64,000 bases of DNA from Beijerinckiaceae bacterium RH AL1 (GTDB lineage: Bacteria; Pseudomonadota; Alphaproteobacteria; Rhizobiales; Beijerinckiaceae), in contig LR590083.2 of NCBI GenBank assembly GCA_901457705.2, forward strand, positions 372,001-436,000, given 5' to 3'. This document shows, in pieces, positions 62,245 through 64,000 of the stretch. Positions within the stretch are counted from its first letter, which is position 1. Each line of letters begins with the position of its first letter. The notes beneath the pieces were generated by a model, which was not told the DNA's origin, ran no database searches, and was given only the letters and a program-made list of their open reading frames with translations. A program made the translations under genes and the position numbers.

Positions 62245-62972
62245 ACCGGGCGGATCGCCAGGGCATTGGCGGACCGGCCATCGGGGCCGCGATCACGCAG
62301 CTCGCGGATGCCGGCGAGCACCCTCACGCCGAAGATCGCCACGAAGCAGGCGCCCGCGAACAGGAGGAGCATGTCGTAGTAGGAGATCGCAACGCCGGCG
62401 ACGTGAATGCCGACCCAGCCGGAGAAGAACATCCAGATGCTGATCAGGATCAACGCCAGGCGCAGCTCGGTCGGCCCCAGCCAGATGAACGAAAGCTGGA
62501 AGACCCCGGAAACCTGGTTGTTGATGAACACGTACATGCAGAGCAGGTAGTAGCCGACGAGCGCAAACAGCGCGACGTCCATGCGGACCCATGGCGTGCA
62601 GCCGAGTCCCAGCATGAGCAGCAGGTTGCAGATCGCATCGACCGTGTGATCGAGGAAGTAGCCGTAGAGCGGACGCTCGGTCCGGCGATAGCGAGCGAGG
62701 CTGCCGTCGAGCGAATCGCCAAACCAATGAACGACGAGCCCGAGCATAGCGAGCCACAGCCACCAGCGGCTCTCGCTGCTCAAGACGAAGCCGGCAAAGA
62801 CCATGACGGCGCCACCGACGCCGACCAGCGTCAGGTGGTCGGGCATCACACGGGCGGGCATCCGCACGCAGAGCCAGTTCAGAAGCTGGCGTTCGCGATT
62901 CGCGAAAACGGTCTTTTGGACTCGCGTCATGCTGCCCAAGCCATCCCGCGCCGCGACTGCCACAAACGCCAT
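62205..62972 (-). CDS. CDP-alcohol phosphatidyltransferase-family membrane protein
   Basis: The 255-residue protein has about six to seven membrane helices and the family active site: Asp86, Asp89, Gly90, Ala93, Arg94, then Gly104, Asp108 and Asp112 (GDSLDGSLAR ... GYFLDHTVD). These enzymes swap the CMP of a CDP-alcohol for another hydroxyl compound, as in phosphatidylglycerol, cardiolipin or inositol lipid synthesis; the specific alcohol is not shown. ATG at 62972 with a GGTGGGGG site seven bases upstream is chosen over later starts. It is tail-to-tail with the GT4 gene. Confidence 0.85.
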   Translation of the reverse strand: MAFVAVAARDGLGSMTRVQKTVFANRERQLLNWLCVRMPARVMPDHLTLVGVGGAVMVFAGFVLSSESRWWLWLAMLGLVVHWFGDSLDGSLARYRRTERPLYGYFLDHTVDAICNLLLMLGLGCTPWVRMDVALFALVGYYLLCMYVFINNQVSGVFQLSFIWLGPTELRLALILISIWMFFSGWVGIHVAGVAISYYDMLLLFAGACFVAIFGVRVLAGIRELRDRGPDGRSANALAIRPVQSASRNAVSRAK

Positions 62973-63236
62973 CGACAAGCCCCCACCGTCACGAACACCA
63001 GGCTTTCTTAGGCAAGGACGATGCCCCTATCGTCCACGGCCGGTCCCGGCGATGCGGACCGGGCCCCATGCATATCCAATTGAGCGGTAAAATGGGCAGT
63101 TTTTGAGACGGACCCTTCGCTCTCGGCGGCGTTGTGGCATCGAAGCCATAGCCATCGCCGGATCGGCATCGGCTTTGCAGTCGAGCTGCGCTTCGGCGGC
63201 GGCTTGCCTTGCTATCACCACGAGTTGCCGACAGCG

Positions 63237-64000
63237 ATGGGCTTGATTGACCGCACGGCGGCAGAGAGGGTTTCGTCTGGCATGAAACGAACCGGCGCTG
63301 GACTAGAGAAGACGAGTCGAGGAGCGCTTCAGGATATCGTCGCGCGGCGCATCGAGGCCGAGCGCAGGACGATCCGCGACAGGGAGCACGTGGCCAATCC
63401 GTTCGAGCAGATGACCGATTTCTCTACCCTTCCGGGCATGCAGGAGCTCAAGGTCCAGCGGTCTGCCGCCGACCTGATCGGGATTTCCAACCCGTTCTTC
63501 CGAGTGCACGAGGCCCGGGCGGGCGCCACCACGCAGATCGACGGTCGAATCTTTACGAATTTCTCGTCGTACGACTATCTCGGCCTCAACGGCCATCCCG
63601 AGGTTCAGGACGCCGCGCGGGAGGCCATCGCGAGCTTCGGGACCTCGTGCTCGGCGAGCCGGCTGGTGGCGGGGGAGCGGCCCCTGCATCGCGAGCTCGA
63701 ACGGGCGCTCGCCGACCATTACGGACAGGAAGACGCGGTGGCCTTCGTCAGCGGCCACGCGACGAACGTGACGGCGATCGGCGCTCTGCTCGGCGCCAAG
63801 GACCTCGTCGTCCATGACGCGCTCGCCCACAACAGCATCGTGCTCGGCGCCAACCTCTCCGGGGCCGCGCGTCGCAGCTTTCCGCACAACGACCACGAGG
63901 CGCTCGATCGCATCCTCGCCTCGTGTCGCGCCCAGTACGAGCGTGTCCTGATCGTCGCCGAGGGGCTCTACTCCATGGATGGCGATTGCGCGGATCTCGC
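63237..64000 (+). CDS. alpha-oxoamine synthase (serine palmitoyltransferase/KBL/BioF family), 3' end missing
   Basis: The frame runs past the window edge; 254 residues are visible. After about 60 helical residues it has ISNPFFRVHEARAG, FTNFSSYDYLGLNGHPEV, TSCSASRLVAGERPLHRELE, FVSGHATNVTAIG and ALAHNSIVLGANLSGA, all characteristic of PLP-dependent synthases that join an amino acid and an acyl-CoA or acyl-ACP. The Schiff-base lysine lies beyond the window. The N-terminal extension before the catalytic domain resembles serine palmitoyltransferase or polyketide-linked family members more than BioF. ATG at 63237 and ATG at 63282 are both possible starts. Confidence 0.85.
   Translation, partial: MGLIDRTAAERVSSGMKRTGAGLEKTSRGALQDIVARRIEAERRTIRDREHVANPFEQMTDFSTLPGMQELKVQRSAADLIGISNPFFRVHEARAGATTQIDGRIFTNFSSYDYLGLNGHPEVQDAAREAIASFGTSCSASRLVAGERPLHRELERALADHYGQEDAVAFVSGHATNVTAIGALLGAKDLVVHDALAHNSIVLGANLSGAARRSFPHNDHEALDRILASCRAQYERVLIVAEGLYSMDGDCADL

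Overview
The window reads as high-GC chromosome of an alphaproteobacterium, most likely Hyphomicrobiales (Rhizobiales). Supports for this are a BcsN-family cellulose protein, a DUF2852-type protein, an etfB-etfA-hydroxyacyl-CoA dehydrogenase block, a PrtD/HlyD type I exporter and a class I Fda-type aldolase. The genus cannot be fixed from the sequence. No rRNA, tRNA or CRISPR array was seen. Function calls come from reading motifs, not from database searches.

Layout. 1-2.3 kb: tail of a BcsN gene, a receiver-domain protein and a beta-carbonic anhydrase. 2.5-11.9 kb: a Tat-exported GH10 xylanase facing a rightward run of a VpsF/O-antigen-ligase-like protein, a GT-C membrane transferase, a HAD-UbiA fusion, GtrA, DprE1-like oxidase, DprE2-like reductase and FkbM methyltransferase. 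The HAD-UbiA to DprE2 genes spell the mycobacterial route to polyprenyl-phosphoryl-D-arabinose, with the same GtrA-DprE1-DprE2 order. 12-17.2 kb: fda, a type I secretion ABC/HlyD pair, and a divergent repetitive protein with no Lys or Arg that is a candidate substrate.

17.3-43.8 kb is a large surface-polysaccharide region. It holds a sulfotransferase with coiled-coil tail, a DegT aminotransferase, a NeuD-like acyltransferase, GT61 and GT2 enzymes, a 1563-residue multi-module glycosyltransferase with six WY-type repeats, and methyltransferases. A five-gene overlapping operon encodes CDP-glucose synthesis, 4,6-dehydration, C-methylation, epimerisation and reduction. GDP-mannose dehydratase lies with both GDP-rhamnose (rmd) and GDP-fucose (fcl) reductases. 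A lone ABC-2 exporter permease, a STELLO-like protein, an unknown 641-residue protein and a frameshifted two-GT2 gene complete it. glmU-glmS (43.8-47.0 kb) supply UDP-GlcNAc at its edge.

47-64 kb is mostly housekeeping. It has a small membrane protein, a TetR regulator, and mepA split by a complete 2499-bp IS21-family element with a 7-bp target duplication. Then come a truncated haemoglobin, the etfBA/3-hydroxybutyryl-CoA dehydrogenase operon, a DUF2852 protein, three TadE/TadG-type genes, asd, a small secreted protein, a GT4 glycosyltransferase overlapping a CDP-alcohol phosphatidyltransferase, and the 5' part of an alpha-oxoamine synthase running off the right edge.

Together the genes supply nucleotide and lipid-linked sugars, assemble them, decorate them (sulfate, methyl, acyl) and probably export one or more unusual surface glycans.
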